In this document: piece by piece, positions 13,201 to 26,107 of the stretch
How positions within the stretch are numbered: position 1 is the first letter of the stretch
How the letters are laid out: each line of letters starts with the position of its first letter
Assembly (NCBI GenBank): GCA_000310025.1
Contig: FN649749.1
Coordinates: forward strand, 605,193 to 669,192
DNA length: 64,000 nt
Direction of reading: 5' to 3'
Source of the DNA: Ectocarpus siliculosus
Taxonomy: Eukaryota; Sar; Phaeophyceae; Ectocarpales; Ectocarpaceae
The notes under the pieces: generated by a model
Database searches by the model: none
Seen by the model: only the letters and a program-made list of their open reading frames with translations
Told to the model about the DNA's origin: nothing
Program-made: the position numbers and the translations under genes

Positions 13201-16200
13201 TCGTTTGTATCTACACGCGCCGTTGTAGCCTTGGACATAATATCGGACCGCATATGCTACGTTCGCGTCTCTCAATCCCCCCCCCCGCTTCACACAACAG
13301 CAATGCGCCCCTCACCCAATCTCCTCAAAACCCTCTCTTCTCTTAGCCAGCCCCACACAAACCGATACATCATACATACCTCGAGAAATGACTGGATTTT
13401 CTTGCGGGTCTTGAGGTCGTACAGCCCCCCCCCCTCCCCCTCCTTCTTTTCCTTGTCCTTGGCCTCCTCGGCGCCGTTGCCACCGTTGTCCTTAGCCTTG
13501 TCGGCGTCGGTGGAGGGAGTGCTCCGGGGCACCTCGATCGTGATGGCCGTCTTGGGCATGCCGGTTACGGTGTAGAGAGCCTGGAAGATACAACACCATT
13601 GCCGAAGGTGAAATTCATCCCCAGACTGGTCAAAAGCAAGCGCACACGCTCGACCAATAGACGAGACGCTGACGGGCAATGGCATCTACAATAGCTCGGT
13701 GGTCCTTACGAAGGCTCCACGCAAGCAAGCTCGACCCTCACCTTATGTCACGAGTAAAACAAACCGCCAAGGCTAGGGTGGGGGCCAAGGAGGACACAAA
13801 CGCAGGTAAGGTGGGCAGGACAAGGGCAAGCATACTCGCCTGGTGTGCCGGCGTGAAGGGGTTGAACTTGGGAGCGTAGTACGTCTGGATCACGGTCACG
13901 ACAACGCCGAAGGTCACCGCGATCAGGCGGATATCTTCCCGGGTCGCGTTCTCCAGGCCGAGGGCACCGCGAACCATCCTGGACGTACGTAATACACAGT
14001 TCGATTCATGTTCATCGGTGAAAGTAAACACGCCTCCTTTGTGGATCCTTTTTTTGGGCGCTATGGCTGAATGCTTGTAGAAGATTGCTCACCGCAAACC
14101 ATGTGGACGCACGCAATAAATGGTTTCGTTGGTGTCCGTCGGTCTCATGACAACATCCCAAACAAAGCCGGATAAAGCCTAAAGATCCTTCCGGTTTGAG
14201 TCAGACACACACTTTGACACTTCGCAAACTAACCCCTTGGGGGGGTTATACAGAGTTCAAGACCTTTGCGCCCAGGCAACTTTCTGACGTCTTTTCATTG
14301 GTCAGCTGTTCGAATTTGCTCATTGTGAAGAAACACACAAAACAAACAAAACACTCATTGTGAACAAACACACACCAAGCACCAAAACACTTATCGTAAA
14401 GAAACATACGCACACAAACACACGAGCACCAAAACACTCTTTGTGAAGAAAAACACACAAAAAACACATAATACCAACAATACACTCACCCTCCTAGGAT
14501 GTACGTGTCGTTGGCGACGACGTGGTAGAAGGTCGCCACCGAGAAGCAGAGCTGAACGGCCCAAGGCAGGTCCTTGCTGATGCTCGACAGACCCTTGTCG
14601 GCGGGAACCAGGCTTCCGCCGATACCACGCGCAAGCCCGATCTGATTCATGGGTGTGACATGTATCTTTCATCAGTTCCATTCCATGGATTCAGGCTACA
14701 AAGAGCAGCAAGCACCCGTATTTCAATTATGAGATCAGTGCGTACCAGTCTTTCCACAGATTAGGCTGCAGAAACACGAGCAGAAAAAGCAGCGGCATTT
14801 CAACTACTAGGGGAAGGGTACTGGGGACGCACGTAGATTGACTTTGGCGCTAATATCCACGTGTTCCGAAAACACGTACCATGATGGGTCCGAACAAAGC
14901 GATAGGGTAGTACGGGCTGGGGGGGAACTTGGTGAGGGCGTAGTCGACGATGAAGCAGATCTTGTTCATGCGGCTCGTGGTCGACAGCAGAGCCATGGCC
15001 TTCCACAGGTGTGGCTGAACAAAAAGAAGAGACGAAGCAAAAATACACCACAAATACACACACGAGTGAGAGTTGAACGGATGGGCTTTTTTCGATCCTG
15101 CCGCAAAAAGATTGACATTTTTTCATTGGCCAGTCGGGTAGCCAGTTAGCGCACTCCATGTTAACAAAATACGACCGCAACAACCCACAAAATACACAGT
15201 GCCAACACCACGTGCGCGAAAATCAGATCCGCAACCAACTCGATATTTTGTCACGATTGGTAATAGATGTACAAAAAAAAAATACGACCTTAAAGTAGTG
15301 CTATTAACAAGACTAAGCCGGCCCATACCGTTTTGATAAAGTTGACCACGTACGGGTCGAAGACGACGGAGAACAGGAAGAAGACCATGATGCACGTCAC
15401 CAGCAGGTCGTTGTTCAGGAACAACGGCGGGTCCCTCATGAGGAGGGGGCCAACGACGCCGCTACCAGTCGTGCACATGAGGGTGTGCACGAACATCGGC
15501 AGCAGCATCCCTTCGAACCTGTCATCGATCGGGAAGAGGAACCAAAACAACCAAGTTATTTACCACCCCGAAAGAAAACCCATGACTCAGACTTGATCCG
15601 ACCCGGGTAACCGCAAACTCCGCGGTATGAGCACAGGATTCTCGGCTAAGGCAGAGGCGAAACAACAACTGAGCGTACCGATCCGTGCGTGCGGTCACGC
15701 GGTCCAAACAACACCGCAACTCCGTTCTTTCGGGCATAAAAAAACTGACGCCGCTGCTTGCTCGCTCTCTTTGTGCGTGCAAACCGGTTTGTTTTAACAC
15801 CACCCAAGCGAACATCCTTGCTCATAGCACTATGTACCGCCATGTCATATGGGGGGGAGGAGCTTCAGCCGTGTTTGTCTGATGTGCCGTTATTGTTTGG
15901 TGTATTGTCCAAGACAACACGAGGTAAAGGCCGAAGCCTTCCTACTGCTGCTGTAGGGAAACAAAAAACAAGCAAGCAGGGACTGCGGTAGGGGAGGGAG
16001 TTCTTGACGAGGCGACGCACGATCGGAGCTCTCCTCATTGCGAAACAAGGCCAAAGGAAAGGTAGAAACAGCGGCACAGAAGCAGTGTGATCACGTATGG
16101 CATCCACTACAGCAGTTGTGTACCATGGAATAGATAGATGCCTGTGTGGGACATGGTATCTCGACGGCGACTGACGTCTTGTCATTGTTCAGCCGGTTAA

Positions 16201-17096
16201 CGCGGTCCATGCTACATGCATACAATAACTGCATGCGACCGCACATCTTCCTATACTGCGGGTGTACAGCTATAAACAGCTACTGCTGTACAGCAGTAGC
16301 GTAGCAGCGAAAGCGCTGCAACATGGGAGTTTTCGATGTACAAGCTACTTTCGAACGGCCAATGAAATTTAGAGAGGGCACCTACACCTCGCCGCCGCTC
16401 GGCTTGCTCACTGCTGTTGCTGCTTAAATTGCTTTGGGGAGGTTTCGTTTTCCCGCCGTCGTATGACACATGCATCGACATTGGAGTACCTGGTACCTGA
16501 CCCTTTTGCCGACCTGGGGTCACCCGCGCTACGTACTTCGTTCGAACACCTACGATTCATGTACTCTTGCCTCGGATCTCATATTCATTCATTTCAATTT
16601 TTCATGTCTCACGACCCCCCAAAACAGGGCTGTCCCTGATCGTCGGCAACAGGCCCCCAACAGACCACAAGGGGATGCTGGCTCTCGCGCTGCTTGCTAT
16701 CGTGCATCACGTGCATCATGCGCACCGAGTGTGTGTGTGGGGTACAGCAGGGGTACGGAGTTGGGCGATTACGTAAGAGAGGGACCGAAAACAGACGGCC
16801 AACGACGTTTGCTACCTCAGGAGGGACAGATAAGAGAGACAGAGAGACCATGCTTACAGGAAAAATACACGGGTGAGCCATCAATAGCGTTCTCCTCTCT
16901 GCCGAGCTATCATGCTCCACCAGCAGCGGACATCGTGTGCTTACCCTACCGTAGCTCTCTCCCTCTCCACAATACACTCACTTAGTGCTTTTGCCACGTG
17001 CTTTCACGCACGCAGACGTCACCAGCGAAAAGAGGTAGAACTCGCTGGAGTACGGCCACTTGAGCAGCACGATGTAGCGAAGCCATTCGATTGCTT
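10256..17096 (-). CDS. TRIC-type cation channel with lectin-like C-terminus, 5' end missing
   Basis: The product is a trimeric intracellular cation channel (TRIC) homologue; the family forms K+ channels in ER/SR membranes. Exons in transcript order: 17096-17012, 15518-15329, 15014-14880, 14641-14490, 13978-13840, 13580-13380, 12879-12667, 11498-11359, 10340-10256. Phases agree throughout and encode 445 residues plus stop, entering in phase 1. Repeat 1 shows GSGVVGPLLMRDPPLFLNN then LLVTCIMVFFLFSVVF, matching the family's glycine-kinked helix and next helix. Repeat 2 shows KAMALLSTTSRMNKICFIVD, YYPIALFGPIM and GLARGIGGSLVP, matching the K/R-rich loop and second glycine-rich helix. A charged K/E/G linker follows (exon 13580-13380), then a hydrophobic stretch PVGVAAVAVLALYS. 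The end contains three bulb-lectin-like strands: GSLVVYRG, GILSVMAGDKKLWSS and GALEVYKGGQLQWSS. The usual mannose-binding Q-D-N-Y residues are not evident. The intron after exon 13978-13840 uses a GC donor. A first exon was not found; see 19393-19423. Confidence 0.72.
11512..11550 (+). repeat. CATTGGTCAGC dispersed repeat, copy 1
   Basis: Reads TTTTTTCATTGGTCAGCTG then CTGGTTAGTGC. It lies about 15 nt before exon 11498-11359 in transcript direction. Confidence 0.6.
12139..12575 (+). repeat. Three degenerate tandem units of about 140-150 bp
   Basis: Units start near 12139, 12280 and 12433. Each carries in order a GTGAGAGG/GTGAAGGG-like start, a 'CAGTTGTAGCTTACGCG'-like core, a C/T-rich block, an AATAAA on the plus strand and a TATGCAT-like element. 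The copies are diverged, with several indels. They lie in the TRIC-like gene's intron between exons 12879-12667 and 11498-11359. Confidence 0.7.
14281..14321 (+). repeat. CATTGGTCAGC dispersed repeat, copy 2
   Basis: Reads CTGACGTCTTTTCATTGGTC then AGCTG. It is intronic in the TRIC-like gene. Confidence 0.6.
15112..15164 (+). repeat. CATTGGTCAGC dispersed repeat, copy 3
   Basis: Reads TTTTTTCATTGGCCAGTCGG, then GCCAGTTAGCGCACTCCATG. It is a diverged copy with a small insertion, intronic in the TRIC-like gene. Confidence 0.6.
16171..16220 (+). repeat. CATTGGTCAGC dispersed repeat, copy 4
   Basis: Reads CTGACGTCTTGTCATTGTTC, then AGCCGGTTAACGCGGTCCAT. It shares its 3' part with copies 3 and 5. 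Confidence 0.6.
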
Positions 17097-17548
17097 CTGA
17101 CAACATGGTCGGTTAGGAACCCTGAGAGCTCGCTCCGTATTGCGGCACTGCAAGCTATCCTCTCCTCTTTCGGCTCCTTTCTGTGTCTGCTCTTCTGTGT
17201 CTGCTTCCCGCGCCGGCAAGAGGCAAATCAAAAGCTGCTGTGACGTAATATAGTAGGGGTAGGTGAGGTTATGGGGGCTCCGTGGCTGTTGCTCTTCCAA
17301 AGCCATGCAGCACAGCCGCGCAGAGAGCTGAATGCGGCCAGAGCAGTACTGCTGTAGTACCGGTACCGGTACCGCTACCCCCTCACAGGCGCCTTCTTGC
17401 CTTCGGTGTGGAGGGAATCCCTCCCTTTTTCTCTCGCTATCTCCCTGTGGGCCTGTGGGTGGCCCAACGACGACTTCTGCAAGCCGCAGGTGCTGTGCTG
17501 GAGTGCAGGGCGAGGAGCGAGCAGTACACATAATTTGAAACTTTGAAA

Positions 17549-17700
17549 ATGTGGACGGCTCTCGGCGTTGCCGCTGTTTGCCTGGCGCCGCTGGCCTCCG
17601 CAGAGACAGCACCATCACCAGCTGCAACGGCATCAACCGATGCACAAGGTCGTGCTACTCGAGGGACAGCAGTGCGGCCAGCATCACGGGGCGGTCTACC
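17549..17700 (+). other. Possible start of a secreted protein, very weak
   Basis: An ATG at 17549 opens a signal-peptide-like stretch (MWTALGVAAVCLAPLASAE) followed by A/T/S-rich sequence that continues to 18010. An overlapping frame, 17640-17840, is cysteine- and histidine-rich (QQCGQHHGAVYQTGFFVDPC), but I see no intron of normal size that would join the two. I do not recognise a family. It could be chance in GC-rich sequence. Confidence 0.15.
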
Positions 17701-19330
17701 AAACCGGCTTCTTCGTAGATCCATGCCCGGTGCGACCGATGCACAGCGAGGCAACCGCCAGCTGCGGGCACCGGGCCACCACACCACCTCTACTGCTGTT
17801 CTTGCTGGAGGGACATGGACCGGACCTCTGCCGTGCTTCGTGACTCCGGTGGGTGGTTGCAGTGTCGGGCAGGAACAGAGGCGGAGCATCTGCTTCGAGG
17901 ATCAACAGCAGAAACACGGTCGGCCGATCACCCCGCGGTCGGCAAGGAGACCGAGGTGCGCCGGGAGGTCATGTGTGTGCGTAGATATGAGAGGAGTGGA
18001 ACGGGTATGAAAAAGCCGCTTCGGGGTCTGCTCTGTAGCACTAGCGCTGGTTGAGTGACTGAGAGACAGTGGGCGTGTGTACACGCTGAAAGCTGCTGCG
18101 CAGAAACATGATCAGCCTTCTACTCTTGGTCCTACTGTACGATACTCATGCCCGTACATCTTGGGGTGGCGAGACAGGTACTGTAGGACATTGGCCGTCG
18201 TAGCGTTTTTTTCTGCGCTGTACCATGAACGACAGGTTTTGGAGGCCTTTGAACAAAGGGTGCTGGTGTTTGTAACACTAAAATCATAATCGGGCGACAC
18301 GTGCACATCGGCGAGGTGGGGAGGAGGGGTGTGTGTGGTATACAGCATCATGTGTATATTCCTCGACACAACGTGAACCGGGAGGTCCAGCGGCGCCAAA
18401 CATTCACAATGCGCCCACCCAGTAATAACGCGGGCATCCCGTGGTTAACCCCTTTGGGTCTAGGCTGGACTGTCAGATTTGTTTTTGCGCCAAAAAACAA
18501 AATGAGAGCGAGAGCGAGCGGGAGAGAGAGAAGTGCAGAGGAAGACACCAGTGTACTTCTGCACACGCAACAGCTATCTCCACCTGTAGGCCATGAGAGA
18601 AGCTGGCGACAGGGTGGTGGCCACAGACAGGGTCGTAGAAGGGTTGATGGGTGGTCGCGCTGCGGTCAGTAGGGCAGGTTAGCTGTGTAGACTTTGAAAT
18701 GATCAGTCGTCTAGCTGCCTCAACTATTCTATTTTCGGTATATTGTAAATGATCAGTCCAGAGAGGGCCAAATGATCAGTGAAGATCCAGCTGGTATTTG
18801 TACTTCTGTACTTCTCTGTTCTCTGTGCCCCCCCGAAATGTGCCCTGCCAGCTCTCTAGAGCTCCTGTGTTTTTCAAACAACAAGCACATCCACCAGCAC
18901 ACACCTGTACCTCGTGGTTTCCTAGGTTCGGGCGAGGGTAGTATGTGTGGCGCTACGAGTGTGGATGTGTTGCTGATATGTTTTACTCGTCTACAGCAGT
19001 AGTAGTAGTGTTGTTGTAGCGTTCGTTGTAGCTGCTGACAATGACTGCTGGATCTTGGGAACGATTTTCAAATTGTTGGGAACCACGATATCCTCGATAT
19101 CTGGGCTTCGGCAGGGATTGCAATACCCCTCCCTTTTGCTGCCCTCTGCTCTTTGCAGCAGTGGCTTCCTACGTTCGGGCGAGTGTATGCGTGGTGCTGC
19201 GAAAGAACACATATGTATGTATGTATGTATGCACACACGCGTTCATTGACATGTGCATACGTTGAGAGATTCATGATTTGGCATTGATTAGCCCCATTCC
19301 CATTCCCGAGACCTTGATATTACCCGCTGT

Positions 19331-19375
19331 CACTGAAGTCTCTTCATTGGTCAGCCGGTTAGCGCGGGTGCTAAT
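19331..19375 (+). repeat. CATTGGTCAGC dispersed repeat, copy 5
   Basis: Reads CTGAAGTCTCTTCATTGGTC then AGCCGGTTAGCGCGGGTGCT. With copies 2 and 4 it gives the consensus CTGACGTCTTTTCATTGGTC-AGCCGGTTAGCGCG. Confidence 0.65.
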
Positions 19376-19392
19376 AATCTAGACACACCTAC

Positions 19393-19423
19393 CTATGGAC
19401 TTGCCAATACACGGCGCGAAGGG
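19393..19423 (-). other. Candidate upstream exon of the TRIC-like gene
   Basis: On the minus strand a strong donor (AG|GTAGGT) at 19393/19392 ends a frame reading PFAPCIGKSI in phase 1. That is exactly the phase needed by exon 17096-17012, and joining gives KSIEAIEWLRYIVLLKW. An acceptor CTGCAG lies at 19424-19426. No ATG is in frame, so a further upstream exon would be needed. The phase match has a one-in-three chance of being accidental. Confidence 0.3.
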
Positions 19424-20022
19424 CTGCAGGGCGGCAACTCCACGACTAGCCACTACACCAGCATTTGCAAATGATCAATCAATGATCAGTGAGAACGCCT
19501 GAAGACTCAAAAGGGTTAACTACAGTTTGATATCTTCTCCCTGCCTGTTCAATTACCTGTCGTTACTTTCCGTCGATGGAACTCTTCCATCTATTGCTCT
19601 TTCTCCGTTCTTGTTGCCAAGCCTTTCTCACCGCTACGTATTACACCCACGGATACCTAGTGGTCTCGATCATGCGCCGTTACCCCCTTTTGCGTAGGAG
19701 CTATGCGCGTCGTGTGTCCCACTAAAAGTGAGCCCGCTTCCAAAAATCAAGTTTTTAACTTTCGCTCACACGCTCGGTTATTTATTTTGCCAACACATAC
19801 GTCAATGGGTTTCCAATGGCGTCCTCGCTGGAGCCACGTAAGTTTTGCCCCTGAAACAACCACGTAATTTTTGCCGCCCACACTGGAGCCACCCGCGAGG
19901 CTGTAACGTCCATTCTATAATGGCATACTGAGGGGTTGGATCCCTTCGTCGAATCATGCTTACACAACGAGTTTACCCAAGGCCGCGTGGCGCACGGGGC
20001 GCTTTACGTCTAGACCGAGCCT

Positions 20023-20304
20023 TTGAATTTCAGCCAATCATGTGAATACAGCATCAGAAGCGAGTACAACACCGGCGATGTCGTCGGCAACAGCAATACC
20101 GACTACGACCGACAACAGGTAGCACTGTTGTATGAGCGACACCAACAACAAATCCTAAACAACGCGTACAGGGAGGATGAACGGAGCAGCAGCGACACGG
20201 GTGGCAGCTGGAATGAAGGAGAAGACGATGAGAGTGTCCCAGAAAGGAGGTCTGGCAAGGCTGGGACTCCGATGCCAAGGTGCAAAGCCGAATGCGTCAA
20301 GTAA
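20023..20304 (+). other. Acidic open frame upstream of radA, unrecognised
   Basis: This is a 93-codon frame without a usable internal ATG near its start. It encodes glutamine- and acid-rich sequence (DRQQVALLYERHQQQILNNA ... GGSWNEGEDDESVPERR). Its composition looks more coding-like than its surroundings, and a TTTCAG acceptor lies at its left edge. It might be a 5' exon of radA or a separate small gene. I cannot decide. Confidence 0.2.
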
Positions 20305-20671
20305 GGAAATGCTGCGCCAATGTCTCTCCGTTGAAATCCATACGAGCGTAGAAAGTGGTGCCGTTCCGGTGGCGTACTGCTGTACCATGGGTGTGCAAGA
20401 TGTCAGGCGGCGGTACGCAGGTATTGTCACCAAGGGTCGTTGACCAGGACTCTGCCGAAAGCTGCATGCGAAGAGAGGAACCTCTTGAAGCACATGTCAA
20501 GCACGTCAACCTGCTTTTGCCGCGCATAACCGCGTGGGAGACGATGCTTTAACTCCACTGCTACCCCTTCGTCAAATAAGGAAAAAGACAAGAGACAAAG
20601 AAGGAGATCTCCGTGCACAAGCCCAGGTAACTCACTGCTTGTTTGCGAAAAATGCGGGGGCAAGATTGGGA

Positions 20672-23600
20672 ATGATCAGGAGAAGACTTCAACTCCGTTC
20701 GGGCGAAATTGTGGTCTTTCATCCCCATTTGCTGCGGTGTAGCGTTGGTCAATGTTTCACGTCACTAAGGCTAAGGCAACCAATACTGACGACCCCCCCC
20801 CCCCCCTCTTTCTCCCCCCGGCAAAGAATGGTGTCGTGGGGGCTGAACTCTAGGAGCCAACCCAGCGCGAGGAAGGCTCTCGGCAGCAACAAAAAGACGC
20901 ACACCATAGTGAGTGGAAACAAATGTTTTTTTTGGCTTGATAGACGTTTCGGATCTGGTTGTGTTTCTTTTGTGAATGTGCTCTCGGTCGTTTGCCGCTC
21001 GACAATGCTTACAGGCACACGCCGCTAGGTTTCGGGAAATTACTACCGCCAATGGCGCTAGTAGATTGTAACTGTGCCTTCTTCATGCGCCTGTGCCTTC
21101 CGATTTGCGTGCCTCAGCCTGCTCGGCACGTTTGTTGCCCGCGGCATCGGCTTGCGATATTTCCTTCGTTAGATTCATTTCCCGTGTTATTTGAGCGAGT
21201 GCGACACACCCCGCTGTATCTGTCCCCCTTACACCTACCACTGCGGTATAGTTGGCGCGGCCACGCTTTTATATCTCTCCGCATGTAACCGTCTTTGCTC
21301 GGCGCTGATTTTTTTTTTTTCCAGGTGTATGTCTGCGAGGTGTGCGGGTCGGAGCACGTGCAGTGGGTGGGCCGCTGCCCAACGTGCAAGGAGTGGAATT
21401 GCGTCAAACCCTTCAAGGTCCGCAGGGAGCAAGGTAGGAGAATCCCCTGGGCACGGGGGTGGACGACACGAGGGGAGGCACGGGGAGTCCCAGCTCGCAT
21501 TGTGATGGGAACCCTCGTTGGGTGCCTTTGGGTGGGCTTGCGGCAGGACCGCGTGCGAGGCCCGCGGGGGGCATGGGAAGTAGCTCGATTCAACACAAAA
21601 CACAGCAGGTGTTTCCTCATATGCATGCGTCAAGTGTGTGTTGTTGGGGAGATTTGGATGCGTTTTGAACCACTCTGCTGCTTGTTTTCAACGCCCTCGT
21701 TGTCGAGACAATCGGCAGCACGGAAAGAGCTTCGTACATGACGGTGCTTGTTTTGGTCTGCACTGACGAAACGTCTTTACTCTTTATTCGCTCTCCGACG
21801 CGTACGTGTTTCCCATTGTTGTCTTGTCCTGTCTTGTCTTGCAGGTTCGAGCCCCTCGCGCGTGTCCCGGGCTGCGGCTGCTAGCGTTACCGCTGGAGCT
21901 CGCGGCGGGGGACGGTGTGACAAGAGTAGACCTTTGATTCGCTGAATGAAATAAACCCTTCGTAGTTCGTGGCTGTGTCGTTGTTCTTGTTGGTGTGTTG
22001 TTGCCGTTTCTCTGCTGTCGGCTTTTGTGGCTGTCGCCGCTGTTGTTCTGTTGCTGTGTGCTCACGCTAGTGTTCATTTTGTGGTCGCTAGTTCCTCTAT
22101 GCATCCCGCGCTGATCCTGTTGATGAAGCAATGACACCGTTGGAGATGGAATTGAACCGGGTAGTGCACTGAATAGTCATTGTGACCCCCCCTCATTCCT
22201 CTCTGCGTATTCCCCATAGGTCGGCCGTAAACAGAGAAACACACGCCAACACCTACAAAGACTTCGGCTTTGATGTGTCCGACCCATCCCTTGGCTCACC
22301 ATCCACGCAATAGAATGCATGTACAGCAAGCATCTGCATCGTGAAACACGCAAACCCAACCCAACGGTGCACTTGCATCACTTGTCAGTACCACCACCAA
22401 ATAATAAAAACGAAAACCTCGTCGTCTTCTCCCCTTCTGCACGGGGCGCCGTTTCTAGTCGCAGAGTTGGCTGCTTGATGGATTTATGGAAACTAGTACT
22501 CCCCCCCCCCCCTGCTCCGTCCCGTGGCATATTGTTGCTGCATACCGCAATGACGCTCAACGAACAAAAAGCGGGGCGTCAGGTGGTGATCCGGAGTTCA
22601 GCGGCCTGGGAGGCGGTGCCTTCGGAGGGAGCGGGGGTGCCGGGTGGCTTCCCGAGGAAGGATTTGCCGCTCCCACGCTCCTCTCGGAAGTGGGCGAAGG
22701 TTTGTGTCTGCGTTTGTTGTGGCGGTGATGAGGATAAGGGCAGAGGTGGCGCAGAGTCTTGCACAAAGGCAGTGGATGAAATATCCGCTCGACTTTGCTC
22801 TGGATAAGGGGGGGCAGCCCCGCCCCAGACAAGCCTCGGCCTCAGCATGTTGAGTGGGCTGCACAGCCGCGCTTGGTCAAAAACTGGTGGAATTAATGGT
22901 CTCTTTGTCGGAAGATGATGCCGCCTTCTGCCCCGGCACGTATCCAGTGCGCGCTCGCCAGCCAACGGTACCCTTACCTCGCATCAAACGGTGGTCTGTG
23001 GATTCTGGTTCAAACCAGTATGCAAAGACAGCGTGCTAGGACTATGTCTTGCAGCGTCAACCATGTATTTCGATATAGTCGTAAGGTCGCCTGGGGTGAA
23101 GTTTGGAAGCGCGTGCCAGCTAGTGTCTCTTGATCTGGTCGTTGTGAGTTTTTTTTCTTAATTTGCTCGCCGCGGTGAGTCCAGCTAGAGCAGAGAGGGG
23201 GGGGTGATTGTGAACCAACGTTTTGGGTAGAGATAGCAGGAGGGGGGAGAGCAGGCAGCAGTACACCCGGTCATACACGATGTTGCCATTGCGCACGCTT
23301 TTTTATCGTCGATGCGCGGCCTCCCCCTCCAGCCCCCCGCCCTCCCCAACGGGGAAGGCGTCCGTTGACGACGCCGCAACGAACCACGGCATATCTGCGT
23401 GACCTTATCGATGTTGCCGTGTTGATTTTGACGACATGTAATCGCCGATTATGGTCGAGGATGGTCCAAATGTTGGGGCGTGGTTCAGAACCCGGTTACG
23501 GGGGGGTGACACTGTCACAAAGGGCATGCAAGGCCAGGCGGCCTCGAGGCTAGTTGTTGAACGTGTAGACCGGGAAACAAGCCCAGCAGTCGGACGCCCC

Positions 23601-25997
23601 CATCCATGCGCAAGAAAATTACGCACAAGGTTCCGAGGTCCGCCTCACGAGCGGTTCTTTTTACCGCAGATGTTGCTCAAGCCTTAACGCGGCTCGCCGA
23701 ACAAGAATCTCTCGCTTCTCCGCACTGGGTGCTTTAGTAGGAGCCTCCTCGTACATGTAGGCGAAACCCCAATGTATTGGTCCCGACTTTGTGGGGATGC
23801 GAAGTCGTACGGTCGAAAACGCTCGGGAATTCATGTTCATGAAGAACCCCCCCCACCCCTGATCTCATGCTCCTGACCGCGTGACCCCCCCCCCCGCGCG
23901 CGGTCGACCTCCGTCGCATACCCGTATCGGCGCAGCCGAAAAGCAAGGAAGAATGCCGCTGCCTGGCACGGAACTCCCCCGTGTGCTCGGCGGCGGCCTC
24001 GTGCCCGGAAGCATGGTGATGCTTGGCGGGGACCCCGGGGTGGGGAAGTCCACGCTCCTGCTGCAGCTCGCGGGGCAGTTGGCGTCCTCGCAAGCTGGGT
24101 GGGTGTTGTTTTACCGTTCAGACCAACCAGGATTGCCTTCTGTGTAACCCCGGCTTGTTCCCCTAAAAAAAAATCTGATGAGGGTCAAGAATGGATGGGG
24201 ATGGATGACAGTGTATGTTTAACACGGGCCAGTATTTGGACCAACACCACCCGATCGCACACGGCTTTTTTGACGATACCTTGATACCAAACGACTGGTG
24301 CCTCATGCCTGTCTCTCGGACATGCACCACCGGCAACAATTCTCGGCATGTGGCGGGGGTAGCGCATTTGAGGCGGCGTTCGAAGAGGAGGAGGAAGCCG
24401 ACGAAGGTTTCCAGGAGGAAGCAGGCGGCGAGGCGGGAGAGGATGCCACACCCGTGACGGAAGCGGAGCGGTGTCGGGCGGGCACCGTAGTCTACATCTC
24501 CGGAGAAGAGAACAACTCGCAGGTCGCGGCGAGGGCAGCGCGGTGAGCAAGAGAAGAGGGGTGCACGTGTTCCTATCTGACGGTACAGCAGTGGACCCGC
24601 TATAGTACCGGTTGCCCTGCAAATGCCGGCGTGACACAGATGGCGTATTCAAGCTGTTTCATACTCTGAATGGTGTTGCCCGCAGTAGTGCCGGTTCAAA
24701 GGGGCTTGCACTTGCCGGCATTATAGCGGGACCACGACTGTCTACCCGCATGAATGAAAGCATGAGAGGAGGCGTGTGTCGGCAGTGCCTTCTACACCCC
24801 ACATACAGCCGCACGGCGCCGCGGTTGCAGGGTGGTGAGTGTCCACATTTCGATAGTGGCTAGTTTGTTGCGTGACGTTGGTACGGCGATATCGTCATTG
24901 GCTTGCTGCCTCTGTACACTGTACAAATACTAAGGTATCTGTAACCTGTCGTATGCATATATAGATACGTATCATGTGGTACTCTTTCACCGTAACTCCA
25001 GAATTGTCATCTCTCTCGGCCTCCTGGCTTGTGCGTTGTTGCCAATGCGCGCGTCTGGAAGAGAAAAACGACAGGCGCGTCGAAAGCGAATGCACGGACA
25101 CATTTCTGTGTCGCTGCAATGGTGGTCGTGCGCACGGTAATATTTTCAGCCGAAGCATTTTGTGTTGGGCGCATCCCTCGACGTTCATGGCGATCCTCCA
25201 CCCTTTCGTGCTTTGCTCTGTTGAGCTAGCTGACTTTGCCTAGGGTCCCACGCTCCACCGACCGCTGTCACCAATCTCGTACGTACGGCCTCTCTATTCG
25301 GTGGAACTGATCGTCTGCTCCTTTTCTTGGCGTGTTTTTTTTCTTTTTGCATAGGATGGGCATCGGCGGGGTAGACCTATTCCTGTACTGTGAGACGGAC
25401 ATCGATGTCATCATTGACCAGGCGAGTTTTTTTTGTTGTCGTTGCCGCTGTCGATGGTGGCTCGAGCTATAGATGCGGTTCAGACACTTTTCAGCAACCT
25501 TGATGTGTGTTGTACATCGATTCAACTACTGTTGCTCATTGTTGGTTGCCTGGTCTACTGTTTCTGAGGCCCCTGGCCCGGCCCTTCCTGTTCTTGTTTC
25601 ATATCAGCACCTCCGTGTACCCACCTTGGTTATCCTTTCGCTGCTGTTAGTGTTGCACCAGTTTCACCAGTTGTACAGTGCGAGTCACAGCAGTAGTGTG
25701 GAAAGCACCAGCCTGCGACAAGCCCCTTTGGTTCACAAGCACACACACACAACCCTGCTCGGTGTTTAACACCTGCTGCTTTTACCCGGTGTTTGCTGGA
25801 CTCTTTCAGATGTTGGTCATGCAGCCTCAGCCGGCACTGGTGATGGTGGACTCCATCCAGACCATGAGGACGCAGGACTCAACCTCCAGTCCTGGCAGCG
25901 TCACGCAGGTTATTGTCGTTGTCGTTGTCGTTGTCGCTGTTGTTGTCGTTGTCGTTGTCGTTGTCGCTGTTGTTGTTGTTGTCGTTGTCCTTGTCGC

Positions 25998-26033
<36 letters not shown>

Positions 26034-26048
26034 CGTTGTCGTTGTCGC

Positions 26049-26107
<59 letters not shown>

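Larger units (their letters stand above)
17097..20671. other. Spacer between TRIC-like gene and radA
   Basis: This probably holds the missing 5' exons of the TRIC-like gene (-) and the promoter side of radA (+), so the two genes look divergent. Other visible items are GGTACC repeats at 17355-17375, an ATGT microsatellite at 19210-19230, several CTGCTGTAC motifs, and one copy of the CATTGG repeat at 19331. Confidence 0.5.
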
